DNA of 64,000 bases, taken from assembly GCF_018069925.1 (NCBI RefSeq), contig NZ_JAGPXB010000004.1, positions 1 through 64,000 on the forward strand, read 5' to 3'. This stretch comes from Flavobacterium erciyesense (GTDB lineage: Bacteria; Bacteroidota; Bacteroidia; Flavobacteriales; Flavobacteriaceae). A program made the position numbers and the translations under genes. Position 1 is the stretch's first letter; every line of letters begins with the position of its first letter. The notes below the pieces were generated by a model. That model did no database searches. It saw nothing but the letters and a program-made list of their open reading frames with translations, and was not told the DNA's origin. Shown one piece after another: positions 34,732 through 43,657 of this stretch.

Positions 34732-35937
34732 ATGCCAACAATATCTAAAAAAGGCACGCAAATGCCTGAATCTCCCATTCGAAAATTAGTTCCTTTTGCT
34801 GAAATCGCAAAGAAAAAAGGAAACAAAGTATTTCATTTAAACATTGGCCAACCGGACATAAAAACTCCAGAAGTTGCCATGGAAGCGGTAAAAAATATCG
34901 ACTTGACTATTTTAGAGTACAGTCATTCTGCTGGTAACGAAAGTTACAGAACTAAATTGAGCGCCTCTTATATCAAACAAGGTGTTTCAGTAAACAAAGA
35001 AGACATCATCATTACAACCGGTGGATCAGAAGCTTTGCTATTTGCTATTGGTAGCACTATGGATCAAGGTGATGAAATTATTATTCCAGAACCATTTTAC
35101 GCTAATTATAACGGATTTTCAACTGCATCAGGAGTGACTGTTGTACCCGTGATCTCAACGATAGACACTGGATTTTCTTTACCAGCCGTAGCTGATTTTG
35201 AAAAATTGATTACTCCAAAAACCAAAGCAATTTTGATTTGTAATCCAGGAAATCCAACGGGTTATTTGTATTCAAAAGAAGAAATTATGCAATTGGCTGA
35301 GTTGGTACAAAAACACGATTTGTTTTTGATTTCTGACGAGGTTTACCGTGAATTTACCTATGATGGTGATGTGCATTACTCAGTAATGAATATCCCTGGA
35401 TTAGAGCAACACGCTATTATGATTGATTCTGTGTCAAAAAGATACAGCATGTGTGGCGCACGAATTGGTGCCATGGTTTCAAAAAACAAAGAAGTAATGA
35501 ACGCGGCCATGAAATTTGCACAAGCAAGATTGAGTCCGCCAACAATTGAACAAATTGCAGCCGAAGCCGCTTTAGACACCCCAAAAAGCTATTTTGATGA
35601 AGTGATTGGAGAATATAGAGAGCGTCGCGATACATTGATTGAAGAGTTAAGCCAAATTGAAGGCGTAATTATCAGCAAGCCAAAAGGTGCTTTTTACTGC
35701 ATCGCACAATTACCAATTGATAACGCAGATGCTTTTGCACAATGGTTACTTGAAAGTTATGACCTAAACGGCGAAACTGTTATGGTTGCTCCTGCCGCTG
35801 GATTTTACTCGACTCCAGGCGTAGGTTTGAATCAAGTTCGAATTGCCTATGTTTTGAAAAAGGACGATTTAATAAGTGCGGTTCGTATTTTAAAAGCAGC
35901 AATTCCTGCCTACCAAGCCATGACACAAAAAGGATAA
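34732..35937 (+). CDS. PLP-dependent class I/II aminotransferase
   Basis: A 401-residue fold-type I transaminase starting MPTISKKGTQMPESPIRKL. Motifs: HLNIGQPDIKTPE near the N-terminus, TTGGSEALLFAIGS (cofactor phosphate), CNPGNPTGYLYSKEE (Asn/Pro of the substrate site), ISDEVYREF (Asp binding the pyridine N), and DSVSKRYSMCGARIG with the PLP lysine Lys236. The C-terminal RIAYV supplies the substrate-carboxylate Arg. It belongs to the aspartate/aromatic aminotransferase group. The donor and acceptor cannot be fixed from sequence alone. It is monocistronic, with a terminator at 35961. Confidence 0.93.
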   Translation: MPTISKKGTQMPESPIRKLVPFAEIAKKKGNKVFHLNIGQPDIKTPEVAMEAVKNIDLTILEYSHSAGNESYRTKLSASYIKQGVSVNKEDIIITTGGSEALLFAIGSTMDQGDEIIIPEPFYANYNGFSTASGVTVVPVISTIDTGFSLPAVADFEKLITPKTKAILICNPGNPTGYLYSKEEIMQLAELVQKHDLFLISDEVYREFTYDGDVHYSVMNIPGLEQHAIMIDSVSKRYSMCGARIGAMVSKNKEVMNAAMKFAQARLSPPTIEQIAAEAALDTPKSYFDEVIGEYRERRDTLIEELSQIEGVIISKPKGAFYCIAQLPIDNADAFAQWLLESYDLNGETVMVAPAAGFYSTPGVGLNQVRIAYVLKKDDLISAVRILKAAIPAYQAMTQKG

Positions 35938-35960
35938 ATAGTTAAAAACTAATGATTTCA

Positions 35961-35998
35961 AAAAGGCAATAGCAACACGCTATTGCCTTTTTTGTTTT
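35961..35998 (+). terminator. Aminotransferase terminator
   Basis: AAAGGCAATAGC pairs with GCTATTGCCTTT around AACAC, followed by more T residues. Confidence 0.9.
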
Positions 35999-36128
35999 GC
36001 ACACAAAAAATACTACAGTTACAAAGCGATAAAGAAGTCTTAAATAGTGTACGCTATAGAAATTCTTAAATTTTTATTATTTATCTTTACCGCTCAAATA
36101 AATACACCCACTATAATAGTTGCATTTA

Positions 36129-36800
36129 ATGATAAAAAACGAAGAATTTCAAGACGAAATAGGCGATAATCACGTAAGCTTATCAGCTCAAAACCCAATA
36201 AGAGAAGATGCTTTTGCACTTTCTGACGATGATAAAATTGAAAAGATTAAAAAAGATGTCGAAAACATTCTGCAAACTTTAGGAATGGATTTGACAGATG
36301 ATAGTTTAAAAGGCACACCTAATCGTGTGGCAAAGATGTTTGTAAAGGAAATTTTTGGAGGTTTAAATCCAAATAAAAAACCAAAAGCATCTACTTTTGA
36401 TAACAACTACAAATACGGTGAAATGCTGGTAGAAAAAAACATTATTGTTTACTCTACTTGTGAGCATCATTTATTACCAATTATCGGTAGAGCTCACGTA
36501 GCATACATATCGAATGGTACCGTAATTGGATTATCTAAAATGAATCGTATTGTTGAATATTATGCAAAAAGACCACAAGTTCAAGAGCGTTTAACGATGC
36601 AAATTGTACAAGAGTTGCAACAAGCTTTGGGTACCGAAGACGTTGCTTGTGTGATTGATGCTAAACACTTATGTGTAAACTCAAGAGGAATTAGTGATAT
36701 CGAAAGTAGTACAGTAACCTCTGAATTTGGTGGTAAATTTAAAGATACAGTAACGCGTAGAGAATTTTTAGATTACATCAAATTAGAAACAAAATTCTAA
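36129..36800 (+). CDS. folE: GTP cyclohydrolase I
   Basis: A 223-residue enzyme that converts GTP to 7,8-dihydroneopterin triphosphate, the first step of folate (and queuosine precursor) synthesis. The zinc site is visible as STCEHHLLPI and the later Cys in AKHLCVNSRGISD. GLSKMNRIVEYYAKRPQVQE and FGGKFKDTVTRREFLD are family segments. An acidic, variable N-terminal tail of about 40 residues precedes the domain. The ATG at 36129 is preferred to a TTG at 36120. A TATCTTTA -7 box is at 36082-36089. Confidence 0.96.
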   Translation: MIKNEEFQDEIGDNHVSLSAQNPIREDAFALSDDDKIEKIKKDVENILQTLGMDLTDDSLKGTPNRVAKMFVKEIFGGLNPNKKPKASTFDNNYKYGEMLVEKNIIVYSTCEHHLLPIIGRAHVAYISNGTVIGLSKMNRIVEYYAKRPQVQERLTMQIVQELQQALGTEDVACVIDAKHLCVNSRGISDIESSTVTSEFGGKFKDTVTRREFLDYIKLETKF

Positions 36801-36832
36801 ATTAGTAAGTTCGTAATTAGACTGCTAAACTA

Positions 36833-36912
36833 TAGCCCTGATTGCAGTGAAAATCCTTTATATTTTTTCTTAAAAATATAAAGATTGAAACGAAAAGCAG
36901 GAAACAGCTCCT
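36833..36912 (+). repeat. Dispersed hairpin element, family A copy 3
   Basis: Head TAGCCCTGATTGCAGTGAAA; stem ATCCTTTATATTTTT pairing with AAAAATATAAAGAT; tail TGAAACGAAAAGCAGGAAAC and AGCTCCT. It ends 12 nt before the cysS ATG, so it lies in the cysS leader and its AGCTCCTAAAA end occupies the ribosome-binding region. Confidence 0.75.
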
Positions 36913-36924
36913 AAAAAAAACAAA

Positions 36925-38403
36925 ATGCCATTATACGAAACGCAAGCCATTAAAATATACAATTCTCTTTCAGGAGAAAAAGAAACATTTACACCTATCA
37001 CCGAAGGAAATGTAGGAATGTATGTATGCGGTCCTACGGTGTACAGCAATGTGCATTTAGGAAACGTGCGTACCTTTATGTCGTTTGATATCATTTTTAG
37101 GTATTTTCAGCATTTGGAGTACAAAGTGCGCTATGTTCGAAATATTACAGATGTTGGTCATATTGTTGATGATGTAGATGAAGGCGAAGATAAAATTGCC
37201 AAAAAAGCTCGCTTGGAACAATTGGAACCAATGGAAGTAGTGCAACGCTACACCGTAGATTTTCATGATATTTTAAGTGCTTTTAACTTTTTGCCACCAA
37301 GCATTGAGCCAACGGCAACCGGACATATTATTGAGCAAATTGAAATTATCAAGACTATCATTGCGAATGGGATTGGGTATGAAGCCAATGGATCGGTTTA
37401 CTTTGACGTTGTAAAATTCAATGAAACCAATAATTACGGCAAGTTAAGCGGTCGAAATATTGAAGACATGCTTGCTAATACGCGTGATCTTGACGGACAA
37501 AGCGACAAGCGCAACCCACAAGATTTTGCCCTGTGGAAAAAAGCAGAGCCACAACACATCATGAGATGGCCTTCGCCTTGGAGCGATGGTTTTCCGGGTT
37601 GGCACCTTGAATGTACTGCTATGAGTACTAAATATTTGGGAAATCATTTTGATATACACGGTGGTGGAATGGATTTGAAATTCCCACATCATGAATGCGA
37701 AATTGCTCAAAACGAAGCTTGTACAGGACAAACGCCTGTGAATTATTGGATGCACGCCAACATGCTTACGTTGAATGGTAAAAAAATGGCCAAATCAACT
37801 GGAAATAATATTTTGCCAAGAGAAATTTTGACTGGCGAAAATACGATTTTAAGTAAAGCCTTTTCAGCAGCGGTAGCTCGATTTTTTATGTTACAAGCGC
37901 ATTACCGTAGTATTTTAGATTTCTCAGATGATGCTATTGTTGCAGCTGAAAAAGGATACAAAAGATTAATGGAAGCCATGAGTGCATTAGCAACACTTTC
38001 TGCAGGCAAAACCAGTTCATTGGCTATTGCTGAATGGAAACAATCGTGCTACGATGCAATGAATGACGACTTTAATACTCCAATTTTAATCGCACATTTG
38101 TTTGAAGGGGTTCGCTTTATCAATTTATTGAAAGATGGTAAAGAAACTTTAAACGCAGCTGATTTAGAAACTTTAAAGCAAACTATGAATGCCTTCATTT
38201 ACGACGTGCTTGGTTTAGAGGATGAAAAAGTTTCGGATAGCAAGAACGATAAGTTAGAAGGAACTATTTCGCTACTAATTGAAATGCGTAAGCAAGCTAG
38301 AGAGAATAAAAATTTCGCCTTATCAGATCAAATTAGAGATCAACTATTGGCTTTAGGAATTCAGTTGAAAGATGGGAAAGAAGGAACGACGTTTAGCATT
38401 TAA
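36925..38403 (+). CDS. cysS: Cysteinyl-tRNA synthetase
   Basis: A 492-residue class I synthetase that charges tRNA-Cys. Cys35 in [18 protein letters not shown] and [10 protein letters not shown] provide the zinc ligands that select cysteine. The HIGH motif is HLGN (44-47) and the KMSKS motif is [10 protein letters not shown]. The C-terminal anticodon-binding part ends with [16 protein letters not shown], typical of CysRS. Length is normal. The hairpin repeat directly upstream replaces an ordinary leader. yidD follows after 50 bp and lgt after that, a probable operon. Confidence 0.97.
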   Translation: MPLYETQAIKIYNSLSGEKETFTPITEGNVGMYVCGPTVYSNVHLGNVRTFMSFDIIFRYFQHLEYKVRYVRNITDVGHIVDDVDEGEDKIAKKARLEQLEPMEVVQRYTVDFHDILSAFNFLPPSIEPTATGHIIEQIEIIKTIIANGIGYEANGSVYFDVVKFNETNNYGKLSGRNIEDMLANTRDLDGQSDKRNPQDFALWKKAEPQHIMRWPSPWSDGFPGWHLECTAMSTKYLGNHFDIHGGGMDLKFPHHECEIAQNEACTGQTPVNYWMHANMLTLNGKKMAKSTGNNILPREILTGENTILSKAFSAAVARFFMLQAHYRSILDFSDDAIVAAEKGYKRLMEAMSALATLSAGKTSSLAIAEWKQSCYDAMNDDFNTPILIAHLFEGVRFINLLKDGKETLNAADLETLKQTMNAFIYDVLGLEDEKVSDSKNDKLEGTISLLIEMRKQARENKNFALSDQIRDQLLALGIQLKDGKEGTTFSI

Positions 38404-38453
38404 AGGAATTGCTTTTATTTGCTAAAGCGTTACAATCAAAAGAAAGGATCACT

Positions 38454-38696
38454 ATGGTATCGAAAATATTGATTTTACCATTTGTATTATTGGTGCGATT
38501 TTATCAAACCGCGATATCTCCTTTTACACCTGCTGCTTGTCGTTTTGAACCTACATGCAGTTCGTACATGATTCAATCCTTGCAAAAACACGGCTTGTTT
38601 TATGGTAGTTTTTTAGGATTAAAACGAATTTTGCGCTGTAATCCTTGGGGACCAACAGGCTATGATCCTGTTCCTGATAACCAACCAAAAAAATAA
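38454..38696 (+). CDS. yidD: Membrane protein insertion efficiency factor
   Basis: An 80-residue member of the YidD family, peripheral to the inner membrane and assisting YidC/Sec insertion. The N-terminal amphipathic helix ([20 protein letters not shown]) is followed by the invariant [19 protein letters not shown] and [14 protein letters not shown]. The ATG at 38454 follows AAAGGATCACT and gives the normal length; the longer frame from a TTG at 38409 is unlikely. It is unusual only in lying with cysS and lgt instead of near rnpA. Confidence 0.95.
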   Translation: MVSKILILPFVLLVRFYQTAISPFTPAACRFEPTCSSYMIQSLQKHGLFYGSFLGLKRILRCNPWGPTGYDPVPDNQPKK

Positions 38697-38747
38697 AAAA
38701 AATAATAGATAACAAGTAAACTCTATTTAACAGAATACAAAAACACT

Positions 38748-39671
38748 ATGACACACGCTTTAACCATTGTTTGGAATCCTTCAGAAGGAATCGATTTAGG
38801 ATTTTTTACCATACGCTTTTACAGCTTAATGTTTGTAATTGCATTTGGTTTAGGTTGGTACATCATGAAACATATTTTTGTTCGTGAAGGAGAATCAATT
38901 GAAAAACTAGATTCACTTTTCATCTGGACAGTACTTGCTACTTTGGCTGGAGCTCGTTTGGGTCATGTGTTTTTTTACGACTGGGAATATTACCGCAACC
39001 ATTTACCCGAAATTATATTACCGTTCCGCTTAAGTCCAAGTTTTGAGTTTACAGGCTACCAAGGATTAGCGAGTCATGGTGCGGCAATTTCGATAATAAT
39101 AGCCATGTACTTTTACAGCAAGAACATCTTGAAGCGACCACAGCTTTGGATTTTAGATCGCGTTGTTATTCCAGTGGCTAGTGGTGCTATATTTGTACGT
39201 TTGGGTAACTTTTTTAACTCTGAAATTATTGGTAACGCTACTGATTCGGCATTCGGTATTAAATTCATAAAAGACCATTTTAGTCCACAAGACGCGGTTA
39301 CCAACACACAAATAGCCAATCCTAAAGAAGCATACACAGCTATTGCCACAGATCCAAAATTTGCAAATTTATTAGAGCAAGTGCCAAGCAGTCATCCTAC
39401 ACAATTGTACGAAGCATTTAGTTACATATTTGTATTTGCCATATTATTTTTCTTGTATTGGAAAACAGACAAACGCAAATACACTGGATATTTATTCGGA
39501 ATGTTTTTGGTATTATTGTTCTCGGTACGTTTTGTAGTAGAGTCGGTAAAAGAAAGCCAAGGTGGATTTGAAAGTGCTTTAGGCTTATTTTCAACAGGAC
39601 AGTGGTTAAGTATTCCTTTTGTACTGATCGGTTTGTATTTTGTAATCACCGCTCAAAGAGAACTTAAATAA
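38748..39671 (+). CDS. lgt: Prolipoprotein diacylglyceryl transferase
   Basis: A 307-residue inner-membrane enzyme that attaches diacylglycerol from phosphatidylglycerol to the lipobox cysteine, the first step of lipoprotein maturation. About seven membrane segments are visible. The signature RLGNFFNSEIIG includes the essential Arg/Asn/Glu, and SHGAAISIIIAM and HPTQLYEAFSYI are conserved (His and Tyr residues of the active region). The region between the HPTQ motif and SHGAA has an insert of about 40 residues (FIKDHFSPQDAVTNTQIANP), common in Bacteroidota. It supports the many lipoproteins seen in this window. Confidence 0.96.
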   Translation: MTHALTIVWNPSEGIDLGFFTIRFYSLMFVIAFGLGWYIMKHIFVREGESIEKLDSLFIWTVLATLAGARLGHVFFYDWEYYRNHLPEIILPFRLSPSFEFTGYQGLASHGAAISIIIAMYFYSKNILKRPQLWILDRVVIPVASGAIFVRLGNFFNSEIIGNATDSAFGIKFIKDHFSPQDAVTNTQIANPKEAYTAIATDPKFANLLEQVPSSHPTQLYEAFSYIFVFAILFFLYWKTDKRKYTGYLFGMFLVLLFSVRFVVESVKESQGGFESALGLFSTGQWLSIPFVLIGLYFVITAQRELK

Positions 39672-39690
39672 AATAAATTACAAAAAAATT

Positions 39691-39731
39691 AAAGCGCTAA
39701 TCCCTCAAAAAGGATTAGCGCTTTTTTTTGA
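39691..39731 (+). terminator. lgt operon terminator
   Basis: AAAGCGCTAATCC pairs with GGATTAGCGCTTT around CTCAAAAA, followed by a T run. It may also act for the convergent PagL-like gene. Confidence 0.92.
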
Positions 39732-40361
39732 CTACAATTGAAAAGCACAACTCAACTCTATATTTTTAATGTTATAGCCTGCATTTGAAGCACCAAGACC
39801 CGCATTTGACTGATGTTGAAGACTCGGTCGGAGATCAATTGTAACCGACTTTATTTTATACGAAAATCCTATTGCCAAAACATCAGAGAAAGCGAAACCT
39901 TTGGAAAGGCGTTCCGTTTGCGTGTCGGTATACATCGGACCTACACTTAACATGACATAACAACTTGCCGCGGTTGAAAATTGTTTCCTAAGCAATCCGC
40001 CTACATTTAAAATATAACTTTTTACTATCCTATTTTGACTGTAAAGCGACCGTAAATCTTCATAATTGGGTGTGTCAGGCTTGACAAAAAAGATATTCAA
40101 CATTTGATGTTTAGCGTTATTAAATTCGGGTTGAATCAATAACTCCAATCCGATAGATTTTTTTCTCATCAGCGAGTACAACAATTCCAACTTTACAAAA
40201 TCAGCACTATGGCTGTAATTCCGATTTTTAAACTCGGAACCTGAACCTACAGCAAACCCAATTGAAGTGGGACGAAAAACTGATTGACTACGAACAACCG
40301 AACTAAAGAGAAAGCAAATGCAAGTAGCAAGCGCAATTCTGTATAAATTATAAACTTTCAT
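39732..40361 (-). CDS. PagL-like acyloxyacyl hydrolase (lipid A deacylase)
   Basis: A 209-residue exported beta-barrel protein. The signal peptide ends VVRSQ. The C-terminal segment LRPSLQHQSNAGLGASNAGY matches the PagL active-site pattern, with His183 and Ser185 as catalytic pair and Asn186 next to them; the last strand ends in CAFQL. PagL-type enzymes remove the 3-O-acyl chain of lipid A in the outer membrane. The rest of the barrel is divergent, as is usual for this family. No LPS gene is adjacent. Confidence 0.75.
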   Translation of the reverse strand: MKVYNLYRIALATCICFLFSSVVRSQSVFRPTSIGFAVGSGSEFKNRNYSHSADFVKLELLYSLMRKKSIGLELLIQPEFNNAKHQMLNIFFVKPDTPNYEDLRSLYSQNRIVKSYILNVGGLLRKQFSTAASCYVMLSVGPMYTDTQTERLSKGFAFSDVLAIGFSYKIKSVTIDLRPSLQHQSNAGLGASNAGYNIKNIELSCAFQL

Positions 40362-40402
40362 GTTATATAGTAAAATCTAAATGCAGTAAAATTATAGTCA
40401 AT

Positions 40403-40437
40403 GCAAAAAAAAGGTTCAACTTACGCTGAACCTTTTT
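40403..40437 (-). terminator. secDF terminator
   Basis: AAAAGGTTCA pairs with TGAACCTTTT around ACTTACGC. The long A run on the left becomes the T tract on the minus strand. Confidence 0.8.
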
Positions 40438-40458
40438 ACTATAAATTAGTTGCGAGCA

Positions 40459-43431
40459 TTATGCCGCAGCATGTTCTTTTTCAATAGCATCTTTATCCTC
40501 TTTTGTGAAAGTATCAACAACTACTGGAGTTGCGATAAATAAAGAAGAATAAGTACCTACGATAATACCCACTAACATTGCAAATATAAATCCTCTGATT
40601 GACTCGCCTCCAAAAAGGAACATTGTCAACAATACCAAGATCATCGTTAATGAAGTATTTAAAGTTCTTGACAACGTAGTGTTAATCGAAGCGTTTACAA
40701 TACTATCAAATGTACCTTTGCGTTTTCCTAAGATAAACTCACGAATTCTGTCAAATACAATTACAGTATCATTCATCGAGTATCCAATTACAGTTAAGAT
40801 CGCTGCAATGAAATGCTGATCCATTTCCATGTGGAAAGGCATGAATTTGTAACATAAAGAGTAAATTCCTAATACAAAGATAACGTCGTGCGCAACTGCT
40901 GCGATCGCACCTAATGAATATTGCCATTTACGGAAAGAAATCATTAAGTATAAAAAGATTACTGCTAATGCACCAAGTACCGCCCAGTATGAATTGGTTT
41001 TGATATCCTCAGAGATCGAAGCACCTACTTTTGAAGCTTGCAATACCCCTACTTTTTTACCATCAAATGTATTTGTAAATTTATCATAAGATGTATTTGG
41101 ATAATACTTAGCTAAAGCTTTGTATAATTTCTCATTTACTTCTTTATCAACTTCAATTCCATCCTCTTGGATTTTATATTTAGTTGTAATTTTCAATTGA
41201 TCGTCATCGCCTAAAACTTTAGCCTCTACAGGAGTTCCAAATGCAGTTGACAATTCTTCAGAAATTACAGAGGCATCTACTGGCTTTTCGAATTTTACTT
41301 GGAAAGTTCTACCTCCAACAAAATCCACACCTTGATCTAATCCGTTTACGAAGAAGATAGAAATCAAACTCACTACAACTACAATTGAAGAGAAAACATA
41401 AGTAAACTTTTTAATTTTTATAAAATCGTAATTAAAGTTAGTAAACCAGTCTTTAGTCATATTTGTGCAGAAAGTTAAATCTGCTTTTCCTGCAATGTTT
41501 TTATCAATAAAGATTCTTGCAATGAAAATAGAAGTAAACAATGAAGTTGCAATACCAATAAGTAAGGTCAAAGCAAAACCTTTGATTGGTCCTGTTCCAA
41601 AAATGAACAAAATCGCTCCCGTTAATACGTGGGTAACGTTTGCATCAATGATCGAACGCATTGCACCATGCCATCCGTAAGCCGAAACTACTGCTTCTGA
41701 TAAAGTTTTACCATCACGCAATTCTTCCTTAGCTCTTTCGTAAATAATGATATTCGCATCAACTGCTGTACCTAATGTTAAAACTATACCTGCAATACCC
41801 GGCAATGTCAATACAAAACCAAAACTTGCCATAATTCCAAATAAGAACAATAAGTTCAATAACAAAGCTAAATTAGCATACCAACCTGCTTTTCCGTAAT
41901 AGAAAACCATCCAGAAACAAACTAATAAAAATCCGATGATAGATGAAATTAATCCTGCATCAATAGACGCTTGTCCTAATGAAGGTCCTACTACAGTAGA
42001 TTGAATGATATCAGCAGAGGCTGGTAATTTACCTGCATTTAAAACGTTAGCTAAATCTTTAGTTTCCGTGATATCGAAAGCACCTGAAATCTCAGATCTT
42101 CCTCCAGCGATTGGTCCGCTAGAAACACCTGGAGCAGAATATACTACATTATCTAAAACAATAGCAATGTTGCTTTTTTGAGTAAAAGCTCTTCCGGTTA
42201 ATTCTTCCCAACCTTTTGCTCCTTGAGCATTCATTTGCATAGAAACAGCTGGTTTACCCAATTGATCAAATGTATCTTTTGCATCAGTAACTACAGCACC
42301 TAACATTGCTGGAGCATTATCTCTATTACCTTTAAGAGCATATAATTCAACTACTTCAACTTGTTTTTGTTTGTCGTCAGTAATTTTCAATGGTTTTCCC
42401 CAAACAAACTTAGCGTAAGTTAAAGCTGCTGGTAAAAGAATTTTGATATCTTGTCTCTTGAAATATGCGTTGATTGTAGCTGTATCTTTTGGAGCAAATA
42501 AACCTAAAACTGGTCCACCGCCTTGACCAACAATTTTGTCAAATAATGGATTGTTTCCTTTTTTAGTTGCAGCTGAATCTTTTGCATCAGTCAACAAAGC
42601 ACTCAATGAATCTTTAACAACTGGTTTTGCTTCTGTTTTAACAACCTCTGTTTTCTTCAATGCTTCGTTAGCAGCCACTAAAAAGTTTCCAACTTCTTGA
42701 ACATTGTAAGTTTCCCAAAATTCAAGTTGTGCTTTACCACCTAATAATTTTTTAATTCTATCTACGTCTTTAGCACCAGGAAGTTCAACAAGAATTCTTC
42801 CTGTTTCTCCTAATTTTTGGATGTTTGGTTGTGTTACACCAAATTTGTCAATACGCTCTCTTAATACTTTAAAAGCACTTTCGATAGACTCATCAACTTT
42901 TCTTTTGATTACTTTTTGAACATCAGAATCTGACATTTGAAAACTAACACCACCTTCACCTTGCAATGATCTGTTTGCAAAGATATCAGGAGAAGCTAAT
43001 TTTACAGTTCCTTTTGAATTGGCTTCGAAAGCTTCAAAAAACTTATTCAAATAAGTTTTGTTTCCTTCTTTATTTGCAGTAGCATCTGCCAAAGACTTAT
43101 TAAAAACTGGGTTTTTTGAGTTATTAGATAAACCTTTCAAAACGTCTTTAATAGAAATTTGAAGAATTACGTTAATTCCTCCTTCTAAGTCAAGACCTTT
43201 GTTGATTTGCTTGTTTTTAATTTCATCATAAGTGAAATCAGTAAAACCAAGATCCAATATTTTCTCTTTACCAATAGAATCTAAATATTTCAACTCTTTA
43301 TCAGGATTGTCTCCTGCAAAAACTTTAGCATCACCTTTGATGTTATTGGCCACAAAAGTGAAAGAAAGTTGGTAAATACTTACCAGTGCAAATAGAATTG
43401 CAAAAAATTTAATCAGTCCTTTATTCTGCAT
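40459..43431 (-). CDS. secDF: SecDF fused protein-export membrane protein
   Basis: A 990-residue fusion of SecD and SecF, which uses the proton-motive force to pull secreted proteins through SecYEG. The SecD half starts with a TM helix, then GLDLEGGINVILQIS and a large periplasmic P1 region (to about residue 480), followed by the six-helix bundle with GTAVDANIIIYERAKEELRDG. The SecF half (from about 665) has GLDQGVDFVGGRTFQVKF and GYSMNDTVIVFDRIREF. The conserved membrane Asp residues (VDAN and NDTVIVFD) are both present. The P1 region contains a long insert of charged low-complexity sequence around residues 255-300. Confidence 0.97.
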   Translation of the reverse strand: MQNKGLIKFFAILFALVSIYQLSFTFVANNIKGDAKVFAGDNPDKELKYLDSIGKEKILDLGFTDFTYDEIKNKQINKGLDLEGGINVILQISIKDVLKGLSNNSKNPVFNKSLADATANKEGNKTYLNKFFEAFEANSKGTVKLASPDIFANRSLQGEGGVSFQMSDSDVQKVIKRKVDESIESAFKVLRERIDKFGVTQPNIQKLGETGRILVELPGAKDVDRIKKLLGGKAQLEFWETYNVQEVGNFLVAANEALKKTEVVKTEAKPVVKDSLSALLTDAKDSAATKKGNNPLFDKIVGQGGGPVLGLFAPKDTATINAYFKRQDIKILLPAALTYAKFVWGKPLKITDDKQKQVEVVELYALKGNRDNAPAMLGAVVTDAKDTFDQLGKPAVSMQMNAQGAKGWEELTGRAFTQKSNIAIVLDNVVYSAPGVSSGPIAGGRSEISGAFDITETKDLANVLNAGKLPASADIIQSTVVGPSLGQASIDAGLISSIIGFLLVCFWMVFYYGKAGWYANLALLLNLLFLFGIMASFGFVLTLPGIAGIVLTLGTAVDANIIIYERAKEELRDGKTLSEAVVSAYGWHGAMRSIIDANVTHVLTGAILFIFGTGPIKGFALTLLIGIATSLFTSIFIARIFIDKNIAGKADLTFCTNMTKDWFTNFNYDFIKIKKFTYVFSSIVVVVSLISIFFVNGLDQGVDFVGGRTFQVKFEKPVDASVISEELSTAFGTPVEAKVLGDDDQLKITTKYKIQEDGIEVDKEVNEKLYKALAKYYPNTSYDKFTNTFDGKKVGVLQASKVGASISEDIKTNSYWAVLGALAVIFLYLMISFRKWQYSLGAIAAVAHDVIFVLGIYSLCYKFMPFHMEMDQHFIAAILTVIGYSMNDTVIVFDRIREFILGKRKGTFDSIVNASINTTLSRTLNTSLTMILVLLTMFLFGGESIRGFIFAMLVGIIVGTYSSLFIATPVVVDTFTKEDKDAIEKEHAAA

Positions 43432-43557
43432 TATTACTAAAAATTAATTATTTTAAATTTGTTTATTGATGATTTGCTTCGACTCCTGCTGCACTTTTTC
43501 TATTTTACAAACAATAAAAAAGAAACAATTGCGTTGGGCTATTTTTTTTAAACCGAG

Positions 43558-43588
43558 CAAATATATAATTAAGGTTAAGATTAACCAA
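43558..43588 (-). promoter_or_regulatory. secDF promoter
   Basis: On the minus strand TTG (43586-43588), 20-nt spacer and TATATTTG (43558-43565), a full consensus match. It implies a leader of about 120 nt. Confidence 0.65.
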
Positions 43589-43609
43589 TTTATTTATTAA
43601 TTAATCTCA

Positions 43610-43636
43610 AGAAAAAGACTGCCCTTAAGCAGTCTT
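43610..43636 (-). terminator. mdh terminator
   Basis: AAGACTGC pairs with GCAGTCTT around a six-base loop (CCTTAA on the plus strand, TTAAGG as read on the minus strand), with a T tract on the minus strand. It lies just beyond the mdh stop. Confidence 0.75.
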
Positions 43637-43657
43637 CCTTAATTATTTGTGATTTTC

